A stretch of 64,000 nt of DNA. It comes from BMS3BBIN04 sp964552465. Its GTDB lineage: Bacteria > Electryoneota > Electryoneia > Electryoneales > Electryoneaceae. Location: positions 124,001 to 188,000 of the forward strand of contig CAZKGR010000002.1 of assembly GCA_964552465.1 (NCBI GenBank), given 5' to 3'. The notes under the pieces are model-generated. The model ran no database searches. It was not told the origin of the DNA and saw only the letters and a program-made list of their open reading frames with translations. Below, in pieces: positions 1 through 8,833 of this stretch (position 1 is the stretch's first letter; each line of letters starts with the position of its first letter). The position numbers and the translations under genes were made by a program.

Positions 1-1
1 C

Positions 2-1423
2 CGCGAAACTGAAGATTTCCCCCGCGGAACTACTATCACCGTTGATCTCAAGGACGATGAAGCCCATTTCGCCAGCGCGGACGGGATCAAGGAGCTGATC
101 AAGAAATTCAGCAACTTCGTTGCCTACCCGATCTTCGTAAACGATGAACAGGTGAACACAGTTCAGCCGTTGTGGACAAAGAACCCGTCCGAGATCAGCG
201 AGGAAGAACTTTCTGAATTCTACAAGTTCATCGCGAATGCAGTCGACGAGCCGATGTACCACTATCAGTTCAACGCGGACGCGCCGCTCGCAATCCGTTC
301 GATTCTATTTGTGCCCGGTGAGAACATGGAAGTGTTCGGCATGGGCCGGATGGAGCCGGGCGTTAGCTTGTACTGTCGCCGTGTATTGATTCAGAGTGAA
401 GTCGAAGAGTTGCTGCCAGACTATTTCCGCTTCATCCGAGGCGTGGTCGATAGCGAAGACCTGCCGTTGAACATCAGCCGTGAAACGATGCAGGACAGCG
501 CGCTGGTCGCCAAGTTAAAACGTGTGCTGACCAAGCGTCTGATCAAGTTCCTCGCCGAACAATCCAAAGAGGACGAGAAGAAGTACAACGACTTCTTTGC
601 CAAGTTCGGCATGTTCATTAAGGAGGGCGTCGCGTCTGACTTCGACCATCGTGATGAGCTCGCCAAGCTGCTGCGTTACGAGTCCGACAAGACGGAAACC
701 GGCAAGACAACCAGCTTGCCAGCATACATTGCAGCCATGCCCGATGATCAGAAGGCGATCTACTATATCAGCGGGCCAAACCGTGATGCGATCGAGGCCG
801 GGCCGTACCTGGAAGCCTTGCAGGAACGCGGCTTTGAGGTTATCTACTGCTTCGAGGGTGTGGACGATTTCGTGTTCAGTAACCTGCGTGAGTTCGATGG
901 TAAACAGTTGATTTCAGCCGACCAGTCCGATCTCAAACTCGACGACGAACCGGCGACAGATTCTGACGAGTCCAAGGACGACGAATCCGATGACAAGTCG
1001 GACGACGCGGAGAAGAAAGAGGAAACACCGGAAGATCGTGAAGCTGGGGATCTTGCGTCATGGATAAAGAACCAACTCGGTGATAACGTCGAAGAGGTTA
1101 AGGTCAGCAAACGGCTGGTTAAGAGCCCGGCGGCGCTGGTCAACCCGGACGAGTTCATGACTACCGGCATGAAACGGGTCATGCAGTCGATCAACAAGTC
1201 CGGCGCACCGTTAGGCAAGCTGGTACTCGAGATCAATCCGAAACACAAGATTCTGACCCGTCTGAACACGTTGCGCAAGGACGATGCAGACAACGCTCTA
1301 GCGAAACAAGCTGCAAGCCTGCTACTGACCAACGCGCAGATCGCTGCCGGACTGCTCATCGATCCGAAGACGATGATGGAACAGTCGCAAAAGATACTCG
1401 AAGCAGCGTTGGGAGAAGAATAA
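2..1423 (+). CDS. htpG: Chaperone HtpG (Hsp90), 3' part only
   Basis: ATP-dependent cytosolic chaperone. The reading frame is open from base 2, so the N-terminal ATPase domain lies outside the window; the first ATG inside it (152) is internal. Visible are the middle domain (LPLNISRETMQ, IKFLAEQSKEDEKKYNDF, YYISGPNRDAIEAGPYLEAL) and the C-terminal dimerisation domain (VKVSKRLVKSPAALVNPDEF, ILEINPKHKI-like segment). Between them is an acidic, Ser/Asp/Glu/Lys-rich stretch (about bases 940-1050: DSDESKDDESDD...) that looks longer than in typical bacterial HtpG. A strong hairpin with a T-rich tail follows the stop. Identification is secure from the conserved middle-domain motifs; only the 5' end is missing. 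Confidence 0.97.
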   Translation, partial: RETEDFPRGTTITVDLKDDEAHFASADGIKELIKKFSNFVAYPIFVNDEQVNTVQPLWTKNPSEISEEELSEFYKFIANAVDEPMYHYQFNADAPLAIRSILFVPGENMEVFGMGRMEPGVSLYCRRVLIQSEVEELLPDYFRFIRGVVDSEDLPLNISRETMQDSALVAKLKRVLTKRLIKFLAEQSKEDEKKYNDFFAKFGMFIKEGVASDFDHRDELAKLLRYESDKTETGKTTSLPAYIAAMPDDQKAIYYISGPNRDAIEAGPYLEALQERGFEVIYCFEGVDDFVFSNLREFDGKQLISADQSDLKLDDEPATDSDESKDDESDDKSDDAEKKEETPEDREAGDLASWIKNQLGDNVEEVKVSKRLVKSPAALVNPDEFMTTGMKRVMQSINKSGAPLGKLVLEINPKHKILTRLNTLRKDDADNALAKQAASLLLTNAQIAAGLLIDPKTMMEQSQKILEAALGEE

Positions 1424-1487
1424 AACGCAGGCATTTTCCCATTAAAATTGCCAAGCATATGTTTGCATTGGTCAAATCGTCTAACTC

Positions 1488-1520
1488 AACGCTCAGCATT
1501 ATTGCTGGGCGTTTCTTGTT
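1488..1520 (+). terminator. Rho-independent terminator after htpG
   Basis: A ten-base-pair stem (AACGCTCAGC / GCTGGGCGTT, one G-U pair) closes a six-base ATTATT loop and is followed by TTTCTTGTT. It lies 65 bases past the htpG stop, in the right orientation. Confidence 0.8.
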
Positions 1521-1892
1521 ATAACTGGCTAGCACGACAAAATGTATTCTGGATAAGTTTATCTGGAAATATGATTTCGCACGGACTAAATATTTGAAAG
1601 AGCTCCAAGCGAATTCAATTTGATCCAACAAAACGAAAAAGATAATTGAATCGTAAAATTCGCTGCGTCACCTGAAAACCCTTATATACGAACGTTATTC
1701 ATCCCTTCCAGCTTATCTCGTAAACAGTCGTTATAGCTCGCATCTACAATGTCCTAACTTTAATTATAGGTACAGTTTTGGATATTCATTTGCTATGCAC
1801 CCCTTGACACTTAGCTAACAGCTGCTGTAACCTTACATGTTCGAAGTAATGTTAAGCCAGAAGATCTGGCGAACATCCCCCAAGGAGGAAGT
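1521..1892 (+). promoter_or_regulatory. Intergenic leader with a possible promoter
   Basis: No convincing gene is present in these 372 bases; short open frames lack a ribosome site. TTGACA at 1804-1809 and TGTAAC at 1826-1831 (16-base spacing) form a plausible sigma-70-like promoter about 60 bases before the cytochrome gene. The ribosome site AGGAGG lies at 1883-1888. The promoter assignment is tentative because only four of six bases match the -10 consensus. Confidence 0.35.
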
Positions 1893-2816
1893 GTGAAATT
1901 CCAACGTTTAGCGGTACTTGTGTTGGCACTTGTAGTCGCATTCGTTTTTGTGGCATGCGAAGGCCCGGAAGGACCAACTGGACCAGCAGGTGCGGACGGT
2001 ACGGATGGTAATGACGGCTCGAATGGTGAAAACTGGCCAGGACCGGCTCCGGCAGAATACACTGCAGCCGATGGCATTGCCGGTGGCGCAGCCTACTCCA
2101 AGTGGTGGACAGCAGATGGCGGCGGTAGCGGAACCCAACCAACCACAACCGCAGGAAAAGATTTCTATCGGTGCAAGGCATGTCATGCGTGGGACGGCCT
2201 TGGAAACGCTGGTTCATACGCAAACCGCACAGGGCAGAGCACTCTCAAGGATTCACGCCCAGATGTTTCGTCGGTGGATTTGAGGAGTGCAGCAGCCTCT
2301 GAATCATATCAGGAGCTGTATGACCTGATCGCGCAACCCGGATCACGTGATATCGACGCGGCCGACAACCGTCATCCAGACTTTTCAGCTCACCTGACAG
2401 AAGACCAGATTTGGAACCTCGTCAAGTTCATGCGGGAAGAGTGGATTGCTCCTTCAGATCTGTATGACCTGGCAGTCGAAGGTCCCGCGATGTACGTCGA
2501 TTACACTCAAGATCCGCCTGTGGTCGTAGAACCGACCCTCACATATACGAACATCGGTGCGTTGGGCGACGCTGCGAACGGCGAAACTGTGTACGACAAC
2601 GCCTGTCAAGGCTGCCATGGAACAGATGGAACATTGATCGCCATCGGAGATCGCAGTGTTGGCCAGTTTATTCGTGAGAAACCACACGAAGCATGGTTCA
2701 AGTCCAAGTTTGGCGAAGATGGTGTGATGGACGCAGGTCTGGTAACGGATACCGGCGACATGCAGGATCTGTACGCAGCCCTCGCGAACGCAGCGAACTA
2801 TCCTGACCTTCCCTGA
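1893..2816 (+). CDS. Lipoprotein dihaem cytochrome c with collagen-like stalk
   Basis: Predicted periplasmic or surface electron carrier. The GTG start at 1893 sits behind AGGAGG (1883-1888). Residues 1-22 are a lipoprotein signal ending in FVFVAC, so Cys22 would be lipidated. Immediately after comes a Gly-X-Y run of about eight triplets (GPEGPTGPAGADG...), a collagen-like spacer. Two haem c motifs follow, CKACH near residue 92 and CQGCH near residue 240, each in a cytochrome-c-like context (CHGTDGT). A Met ligand cannot be placed with certainty. The gene stands alone between two terminators. The redox partner is unknown; the HAO/NapC pair 8 kb away is one candidate by inference only. Confidence 0.85.
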   Translation: MKFQRLAVLVLALVVAFVFVACEGPEGPTGPAGADGTDGNDGSNGENWPGPAPAEYTAADGIAGGAAYSKWWTADGGGSGTQPTTTAGKDFYRCKACHAWDGLGNAGSYANRTGQSTLKDSRPDVSSVDLRSAAASESYQELYDLIAQPGSRDIDAADNRHPDFSAHLTEDQIWNLVKFMREEWIAPSDLYDLAVEGPAMYVDYTQDPPVVVEPTLTYTNIGALGDAANGETVYDNACQGCHGTDGTLIAIGDRSVGQFIREKPHEAWFKSKFGEDGVMDAGLVTDTGDMQDLYAALANAANYPDLP

Positions 2817-2876
2817 TCTTCAGGGGAGTCGGTAGCTGCCATTGCTTACTGACAGAACTGATGAATTGATTCATTT

Positions 2877-2908
2877 ACGTCCGGCGAAATCGCCGGACGT
2901 TTTTTTTG
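2877..2908 (+). terminator. Rho-independent terminator
   Basis: A perfect ten-base-pair stem (ACGTCCGGCG / CGCCGGACGT), AAAT loop and a run of eight T. It ends the cytochrome transcription unit 60 bases after the stop. Confidence 0.9.
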
Positions 2909-3065
2909 TAACCGAATTGCGAAAAAACGAGTCTCTCAGTTGGAGAAGAGGGACATTGGGACCATTTCCACACACCGTTGGAATTCCGATACTTCCTAAA
3001 GATAAAACGTCCGCTACGAACACAGATACGACTTGGTTTGTTCAAACCTTCACAGGGGGTCCAGC

Positions 3066-3878
3066 ATGATGGACGACAAGGATGTCCAGAGTACTGATCA
3101 AGACGAGATCACTCCGGAACCGGAAATGGCGATGGAAGAAGAGCAGGATGAACCGGTGCTTGATCGTTTCAAGCGGATGTTTGCTGTACTCAGCGCGCCG
3201 GCTGACGCAATAAGCGGCATACGGATCAACGGTGGCTGGATTTACCCATTCCTGGCGCTAATAATCTGTCTCACGTTCTGGGTGTTTACCGCAGGACCGT
3301 ATATTGGTGAAGAAGGAGTAGATGCCGCGCGTGACCAGATGCAGCAACGTGTCGCCGAAGGCCAGATGACTCAGGAGCAAGCTGACCAGGCGCTGGAAGT
3401 GTCTGCGGGATTCCAGACAGGGATAGGCGGACGAGTGATGCAGCTTGTCGGAACCCTGTTTGTTGTCTTCGTCTTCACATTGCTCAACTCAGTCCTGTTT
3501 CTGCTGGTTGGAAACGTAATCCACAACGGTAGCGAAGCTTTCAGCAAATACTGGTCGCTGGCATGGTATATGATGGTACCGGGTTTCATCAACTTCGTTC
3601 TGATGGGATTGCTGGTGATGCTGACCCAGGACGCGCACGGTGGTTATCTCGGTCTAGCGATCCTGACCAAGAGCGATCCGACATCTGCGATGCACCAGGC
3701 CGCAAACGCTGTCAACATCTTCACAATCTGGGAAGCGATCATTGCCGGTATCGGTATCAGCATTTTTGGCAAGGTTGGACGTGGGATCGGAATAGTCTGG
3801 GGATTCATTCTGGTTCTAGTCATTCCAGCCGTACTTGCGTATGTCTTGACAAACGCATTCAGCGGGCTCGGTGGGTGA
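3066..3878 (+). CDS. Yip1-like multi-pass membrane protein
   Basis: Integral membrane protein of unknown function. Start chosen at 3066 (MMDDKDVQ) behind AGGGGG; an in-frame ATG 33 bases upstream lacks a ribosome site. The first 40 residues are acidic and cytoplasmic-looking (TPEPEMAMEEEQDEP), followed by RFKRMFAVLSAPADAISGI, a segment often seen at the start of Yip1/DUF1282-type domains. About five hydrophobic segments follow (near residues 58-75, 135-155, 170-190, 220-240, 245-265). An amphipathic stretch rich in Gln and Glu (VDAARDQMQQRVAEGQMTQE) lies between the first two. No enzymatic motif is visible. Its own hairpin follows. Confidence 0.7.
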   Translation: MMDDKDVQSTDQDEITPEPEMAMEEEQDEPVLDRFKRMFAVLSAPADAISGIRINGGWIYPFLALIICLTFWVFTAGPYIGEEGVDAARDQMQQRVAEGQMTQEQADQALEVSAGFQTGIGGRVMQLVGTLFVVFVFTLLNSVLFLLVGNVIHNGSEAFSKYWSLAWYMMVPGFINFVLMGLLVMLTQDAHGGYLGLAILTKSDPTSAMHQAANAVNIFTIWEAIIAGIGISIFGKVGRGIGIVWGFILVLVIPAVLAYVLTNAFSGLGG

Positions 3879-3913
3879 GTCCCGCGACACAGATTCCAAG
3901 AGTAAAAATACCG

Positions 3914-3942
3914 CCTCCCCGTTTTGTAACCGAACGGGGAGG
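3914..3942. terminator. Hairpin after the Yip1-like gene
   Basis: Ten-base-pair stem CCTCCCCGTT / AACGGGGAGG with a nine-base loop, 35 bases past the stop. The downstream T-run on the plus strand is weak, so it could be a weak terminator or a processing hairpin. Confidence 0.5.
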
Positions 3943-4051
3943 TGTCTGTCCAATGCAATGAGAGGGTTCGGGACGGCTCGCAGTTGTAACTACAACACAC
4001 CTTCAGCAGTCCAGTGGGAGTGAAAACGCACATCAGGGAGGGTAATCCACC

Positions 4052-5431
4052 ATGCCGCGCAGGCAGCACAATCATTTTGCAACCACATTCGCACTTCTGG
4101 GAATCATCGTTCTCTTCGCGATGCCGGCACTGGCAAGCGATGACGGATACACTCCCCCCAAGCTGAATTCGGACATGCCTGTAACCGTATCACGGCTGAT
4201 CGAACTGGCGCAGGATAATCAGTCCGCCTACCGTCAGAGCCTTGAAGACGAAGAACTGATCCCAATTTTGAAAGCAGGTGCGATCGGTCAGTTCCTGCCA
4301 TCATTGAGCGCTGGAGCGTCCTGGTCAAGCACCTTTACAGAAGAGAGCGTCATTTACATCCAGGGAACTCCGATAGATGGGGGTAAATCGAGCTCTAGCG
4401 GTTGGAACATCTCAGCCAATGAGACCTTGTTCTCTGGCCTGTCCCGATTTTACGGCTACCGGCAGGCGCAGCTAAACGTGGAAAACACTTTGCTGAACAC
4501 GGAACGTTCGTTCGATCTGTTGGTCAGTGGTGTGAAGTCGGCAGTGTACACCGTACTTGCTGCCGAACGTTCGCTGGAAGTTGAAGAAGAAATACTCAAT
4601 CAGCGGAGCGATGTACTACACCTCGCACGTACCCGATATGAGACAGGTGACGCAATCCAGATCGACGTAATGCAAGCTGAGATCGACTATGGAACGCAGG
4701 AAAACGCAGTGCTTAGCGCTCGGCAGGCGTTACAAAATGCACGCGAATACTTGAATCTGACAGTTGGCCTTGACCTCGAAAGCAGCTACACGTTTGCTGG
4801 CAACCTCGACCCGGAGTTGCCAAATATCAATGCTGATTCGCTGGTGAGCATTGCGCATAGCGCACGTCCTGACTTGCAACAGCAGCGCAACTTGGTCGAG
4901 ATCAACGACTATTCGATTAAGTCGTGGAACTCGCAGTACGCCCCGTCTGCGTCCGCATTTGCCAGCTATAGCCGCTCAGGATACACACAAGGTGAACAAT
5001 TAAACTGGGAGGTCATGCCAACTGATTGGGATGTCCGTTATGGCTTGTCACTGAACTGGACTCTGTTCGATGGATTCAGCCGCGAAGTGCAGCGCGAACA
5101 GGCGGTGATTAACAAACGTAGATCCATGTGGGATGAACATCAGGCTGAACAGTCCATTGCGGCAGATGTACGCCAGCAGTGGAGAAGCCTGAACCGTTTA
5201 TATCAACAAATCGAAGTTGCTGACCGGAATCGGGATCTCGCCCGCCGTCAGCTCGATCTCGAACAAGAACGTTACCGTGTGGGTGTGTCCGATCAGATCA
5301 ATCTGCGTAGCGCGCAAGTAATATTTGTGTCTGCGGAACGGGAATACCTGTCACGTGTACTCGACTTTTTCACGACAATGGCTACTCTCGAGCGTGACCT
5401 CGGGATGCCGCTGGAGGAGATTTCACGGTGA
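4052..5431 (+). CDS. TolC-family outer-membrane efflux channel
   Basis: Outer-membrane component of a tripartite efflux pump; 459 residues, the usual TolC/OEP length. The ATG follows GGAGGG by a normal spacing. Residues 1-29 form a signal peptide (FALLGIIVLFAMPALA/SD). The mature protein shows the duplicated OEP layout: helical repeats with periodic Gln/Arg/Glu (RYETGDAIQIDVMQAEID, RYRVGVSDQINLRSAQ) and two beta-barrel strands (SAGASWSSTF, FASYSRSGYTQ). The stop overlaps the next gene by four bases (GTGA), so translation of channel and adaptor is probably coupled. Substrate unknown; macrolide or lipid export is suggested only by the MacB-type partners. Confidence 0.92.
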   Translation: MPRRQHNHFATTFALLGIIVLFAMPALASDDGYTPPKLNSDMPVTVSRLIELAQDNQSAYRQSLEDEELIPILKAGAIGQFLPSLSAGASWSSTFTEESVIYIQGTPIDGGKSSSSGWNISANETLFSGLSRFYGYRQAQLNVENTLLNTERSFDLLVSGVKSAVYTVLAAERSLEVEEEILNQRSDVLHLARTRYETGDAIQIDVMQAEIDYGTQENAVLSARQALQNAREYLNLTVGLDLESSYTFAGNLDPELPNINADSLVSIAHSARPDLQQQRNLVEINDYSIKSWNSQYAPSASAFASYSRSGYTQGEQLNWEVMPTDWDVRYGLSLNWTLFDGFSREVQREQAVINKRRSMWDEHQAEQSIAADVRQQWRSLNRLYQQIEVADRNRDLARRQLDLEQERYRVGVSDQINLRSAQVIFVSAEREYLSRVLDFFTTMATLERDLGMPLEEISR

Positions 5432-6816
5432 GTCGAAAGAAGAAAAAGAGTAAGGCGAAAATTTGGATCATTATCGCCGTGGTCGTCGTCGTCGGTGGCT
5501 TGGTGACAGCTAATATTCTCACCAAACGTGGCCCGAAGGCGCTGAATATCGATGTCGCGGAAGCAGTCACCGACAGCTTGGTGCAAACCGTTACCGCGTC
5601 CGGCAAAGTTCAGCCAAAAACTGAAGTCAAAATCAGCTCGAATGTATCCGGCCAGATCCTGTACCTCGGCGGGGAAGAGGGTGATCAGGTTAACCAGGGT
5701 GACTTGCTGATTCGGATTGAGGATGAACAGTATCGTGCCGATGTTGAGCAGATGGAGTACCTGCTCCGCAGCTACGAAGCCAGCCTCGAAGAAACTCAGA
5801 GCAAGTTGAAGCGCGTCAAGGAACTGGCTGCTAACAACCTTGCCAGCCCCGCTGACTTGGAAGCTGCCATCGCTGCTGAGAAACGGTTGACCGCTGACGT
5901 TGATCGTACTCGTGCACAACTCGAACAAGCGCGCGACCGTTTCGACAAGACCCGCATCCATGCGCCGCTGGACGGTATCATCACACGCCTGAGCAAGGAA
6001 GTTGGCGAGATGGCGATCGGATCGCAGTTCAGCCAGGACATTATTATGGTCGTCAGTCGCCTGGATTCGATGGAAGTCGAAGTCGAGGTGAATGAGAACG
6101 ACGTTGTGCTGGTCGATCTTGGTGATGAAGTCGAAGTCGAAGTCTTCGCGATGCCGGACACTACATACAAGGGCCATGTCGCTGAAATTGCCCATTCCGG
6201 CACGATTCGTGGCTCAGGTTCGGCGGAAGAAGTCACCAATTTCATGGTCACTGTGGCTATTGACGATTTCGTTGAAACGCTGCGACCTGGAATGAGTGCG
6301 ACAGTGGACATCGTGACCGAGAAACGCCCGAATGCCGTGGTATTGCCACAAGAAGCGGTTGCAGTGCGCTTGCTAAGCGAGGAAGAGCGCTTCGCAGAAA
6401 TTGCCCGCTCGGATGAGAAACCGGACAATGAAGAGAACGGTGGCGAAGAATCTCGGCATAACGGTCATGTCGGACGTATGGGTGAGCGCGAAGATCCGGT
6501 AGAAGTTGTGTTCATTGTCAAGGATGACACAGTCTGGGCTAAACAAGTCACCTTGGGAATTTATTCGGATACACATTTCGAGATCGTTTCCGGACTCGAA
6601 GAGGGCGAACTCGTGGTCACTGGTCCATTCCGCGTCTTGTCACGCGAACTGCACAGCGGTACGCTGGTTGATTACATGGAGCCGTTCAAACCGGATGAGG
6701 AAGGTGAAACTCCCGACGGTGAAGAATCGGGCGACATTGAACTCGCGGACGATGACGATGATGATGAGGATGGCGCATCCACGGAAGTTCAAACAGCGGA
6801 TGCTTCAGCGTCCTGA
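5428..6816 (+). CDS. Periplasmic adaptor of ABC efflux pump (HlyD/MacA-like)
   Basis: Membrane-fusion protein joining the inner-membrane ABC transporter to the TolC-like channel. It starts with GTG inside the stop of the previous gene. Residues 1-30 hold basic residues and one transmembrane helix (IWIIIAVVVVVGGLVTANIL). Then come the barrel-sandwich half-motif (GKVQPKTEVKISSNVSGQI), a coiled-coil hairpin (about residues 105-170), the returning lipoyl half (IHAPLDGIITRLSKEVGEMA) and the beta-barrel domain. Two features are unusual: an acidic insertion near residues 325-350 and a highly acidic C-terminus (DIELADDDDDDEDG). ABC subunits follow 20 bases later. Confidence 0.92.
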   Translation: MSRKKKKSKAKIWIIIAVVVVVGGLVTANILTKRGPKALNIDVAEAVTDSLVQTVTASGKVQPKTEVKISSNVSGQILYLGGEEGDQVNQGDLLIRIEDEQYRADVEQMEYLLRSYEASLEETQSKLKRVKELAANNLASPADLEAAIAAEKRLTADVDRTRAQLEQARDRFDKTRIHAPLDGIITRLSKEVGEMAIGSQFSQDIIMVVSRLDSMEVEVEVNENDVVLVDLGDEVEVEVFAMPDTTYKGHVAEIAHSGTIRGSGSAEEVTNFMVTVAIDDFVETLRPGMSATVDIVTEKRPNAVVLPQEAVAVRLLSEEERFAEIARSDEKPDNEENGGEESRHNGHVGRMGEREDPVEVVFIVKDDTVWAKQVTLGIYSDTHFEIVSGLEEGELVVTGPFRVLSRELHSGTLVDYMEPFKPDEEGETPDGEESGDIELADDDDDDEDGASTEVQTADASAS

Positions 6817-6836
6817 TTTTCCCTACGGAGCCTGGC

Positions 6837-7562
6837 ATGAGCACTATCATCCAGCTTGAACGCATCACAAAGATATATGAGATCGGCGACATTAAAGTCC
6901 CTGCTCTGAACGGGATCGATGTCACCATCGAAGAAGGCGAATACCTGTCGATCATGGGTCCGTCAGGTTCGGGCAAATCCACGCTGATGAACCTGATCGG
7001 TTGCCTGGACACGCCAACGGATGGCTTATACAAACTGACTGGCGAGGATGTCGGCGAGATGACCGACAATGAGCTCGCGGATATACGTAATCGTCGCATC
7101 GGGTTTGTCTTCCAGACATTCAATCTACTCCCACGTGCAAACGCGTTCCATAATGTCGAACTACCCCTGATCTACGCCGGAATGTCCAAGGATGACCGGC
7201 GCGAAAAGGTCGAACTTGCGCTGGGAAAAGTCGGTCTGTCCGACAGGATGAAGCACAAACCGAATGAGCTTTCGGGTGGGCAAAGGCAACGTGTTGCAAT
7301 CGCACGCGCGCTGGTAAACGATCCCAGCCTGCTACTGGCGGACGAACCGACCGGTAACCTCGACAGCTCGACCAGCTATGAGATCATGGACCTGTTCGGT
7401 AATCTGCATGAAGGCGGAAATACCATCGTGATTGTGACCCACGAAGAAGACATTGCTGCGTACACTCACCGTGTTGTACGTCTGCTGGACGGGTTGATCC
7501 ACAGCGATGAAAAACAAGCACCGAGACGTGTTGCCGCTTCTGCAGTTGCCGAAGCTGTATAA
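6837..7562 (+). CDS. MacB/LolD-type ABC transporter ATP-binding protein
   Basis: Cytoplasmic ATPase of the efflux operon, 241 residues. Walker A GPSGSGKST (about residue 41), Q-loop VFQTFNLLPR, ABC signature LSGGQRQRVAIARAL, Walker B LLLADEPTGNLD and the switch histidine VTHE are all present and intact. Sequence style is that of the MacB/LolD/FtsE group that powers mechanotransmission from periplasm to outer-membrane channel. In E. coli MacB the ATPase and permease are fused; here the ATPase is separate and followed by two different permeases, so a heterodimeric membrane part is likely. GGAG precedes the ATG. Confidence 0.95.
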   Translation: MSTIIQLERITKIYEIGDIKVPALNGIDVTIEEGEYLSIMGPSGSGKSTLMNLIGCLDTPTDGLYKLTGEDVGEMTDNELADIRNRRIGFVFQTFNLLPRANAFHNVELPLIYAGMSKDDRREKVELALGKVGLSDRMKHKPNELSGGQRQRVAIARALVNDPSLLLADEPTGNLDSSTSYEIMDLFGNLHEGGNTIVIVTHEEDIAAYTHRVVRLLDGLIHSDEKQAPRRVAASAVAEAV

Positions 7563-7583
7563 CGGATAGCCGAGAGAATCGCA

Positions 7584-8822
7584 ATGGGTAGAAAACTACA
7601 AGGAGCAGGACGTGCGATCTGGGAAGGGTTCGTAATTGCGTTCGCCGCCTTGAAGGCGAACAAAACTCGCGCATCCTTGACCACTCTGGGCATCGTCATC
7701 GGCGTAATTACCGTCACCTTGATGATGATGATCATCCAGGGATTGAACCAATCGTTCACAGATCAGATCTCATTCCTCGGCGCAAAAACTGTATACGTGC
7801 AACGTTGGCCGTGGGTGTGGGACGATGACTGGTGGAAGTACATAAATCGACCTCGTGTGACGATGGAACAGTATGAAACCTTGCGCGAACGGATCACGAC
7901 CGCCGAAGAACTGTCAGCGATGGCATGGACCGGGCGCTCTGTTACATATCGTGATAAACAGCTTGACCGCGTAAGCATCTTGGGCACAACAAAAGAACAT
8001 TCAATCGTTGGTAGTTCACTGCCCGAATATGGTCGATACATCTCGGATTCCGACAACCGGTCCTCGCGAAGGGTGGCGGTTATCGGAGTTGATGTACGCG
8101 ACGCCTTGTTCGGACCGCTGGATCCAATGGGACGAACAGTCCGCATCGCCTCGAAGTCTTATACAGTCATAGGCATCCTTGAAGAACAGGGTAGTTTCTT
8201 TGGTGATTCTCGAGACAACACGATCATTATCCCCATCGAAACACTGTTTAATGATTTCGGACGTGTTGGGCGAGATGTGATGATTGCTGTCAAAGGTCGA
8301 GAGGATATTTCGATCGAAGACACGACCGATGAAATCCGGGGTATCATGCGTGCCGCGCGCAACCTGAAACCCCTGGAAGAAGACAATTTCGCTATCAATC
8401 AACAAGATGCGCTAGCAGATTTGTACAATACCCTGACTGGCGGCGTGTATGCGGCAGGCTTGATCATCGGTGGCATTAGTCTGCTGGTCGGCGGTATCGG
8501 AATCATGAACATCATGCTGGTGTCTGTTACCGAGCGTACGTGGGAAATCGGCATGCGCAAAGCCATCGGTGCACGGACCACGCATATCCTGTGGCAATTC
8601 CTCGTTGAAGCGATGATGATTTGCACGGTTGGCGGCACCGTCGGAATTGGGCTTGCTTACCTGGGCGGGCTGGTGCTCCAGCAAGCATTGCCAGCAGTTC
8701 TACCGGCATGGCTGGCTGCATCCGCCGTATTGTTCTCAGCTGCCGTTGGCTTGATCTTTGGCCTCTTCCCAGCGGCTAAAGCTGCACGCATGGATCCCAT
8801 CGAAGCGCTACGTGCGCAATAA
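7584..8822 (+). CDS. MacB-type ABC transporter permease 1
   Basis: Inner-membrane FtsX/MacB-like permease, 412 residues. The layout is an N-terminal membrane helix (LTTLGIVIGVITVTLMMMI, about residues 35-55), a large periplasmic domain (about 60-285), then three C-terminal helices with the family hallmark GGIGIMNIMLVSVTERTWEIGMR and the terminal motif AAKAARMDPIEALRAQ. The periplasmic part starts with an unusual Trp-rich segment (QRWPWVWDDDWWKY). It is 22 bases behind the ATPase and 11 before permease 2; the two permeases are paralogues and probably pair with each other. Confidence 0.93.
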   Translation: MGRKLQGAGRAIWEGFVIAFAALKANKTRASLTTLGIVIGVITVTLMMMIIQGLNQSFTDQISFLGAKTVYVQRWPWVWDDDWWKYINRPRVTMEQYETLRERITTAEELSAMAWTGRSVTYRDKQLDRVSILGTTKEHSIVGSSLPEYGRYISDSDNRSSRRVAVIGVDVRDALFGPLDPMGRTVRIASKSYTVIGILEEQGSFFGDSRDNTIIIPIETLFNDFGRVGRDVMIAVKGREDISIEDTTDEIRGIMRAARNLKPLEEDNFAINQQDALADLYNTLTGGVYAAGLIIGGISLLVGGIGIMNIMLVSVTERTWEIGMRKAIGARTTHILWQFLVEAMMICTVGGTVGIGLAYLGGLVLQQALPAVLPAWLAASAVLFSAAVGLIFGLFPAAKAARMDPIEALRAQ

Positions 8823-8833
8823 GGAGGAACTCG

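Noticed and set aside
844..1458. 204-residue minus-strand frame opposite htpG
   Set aside because: Ser-rich product is the mirror of acidic htpG codons; no motif or ribosome site.
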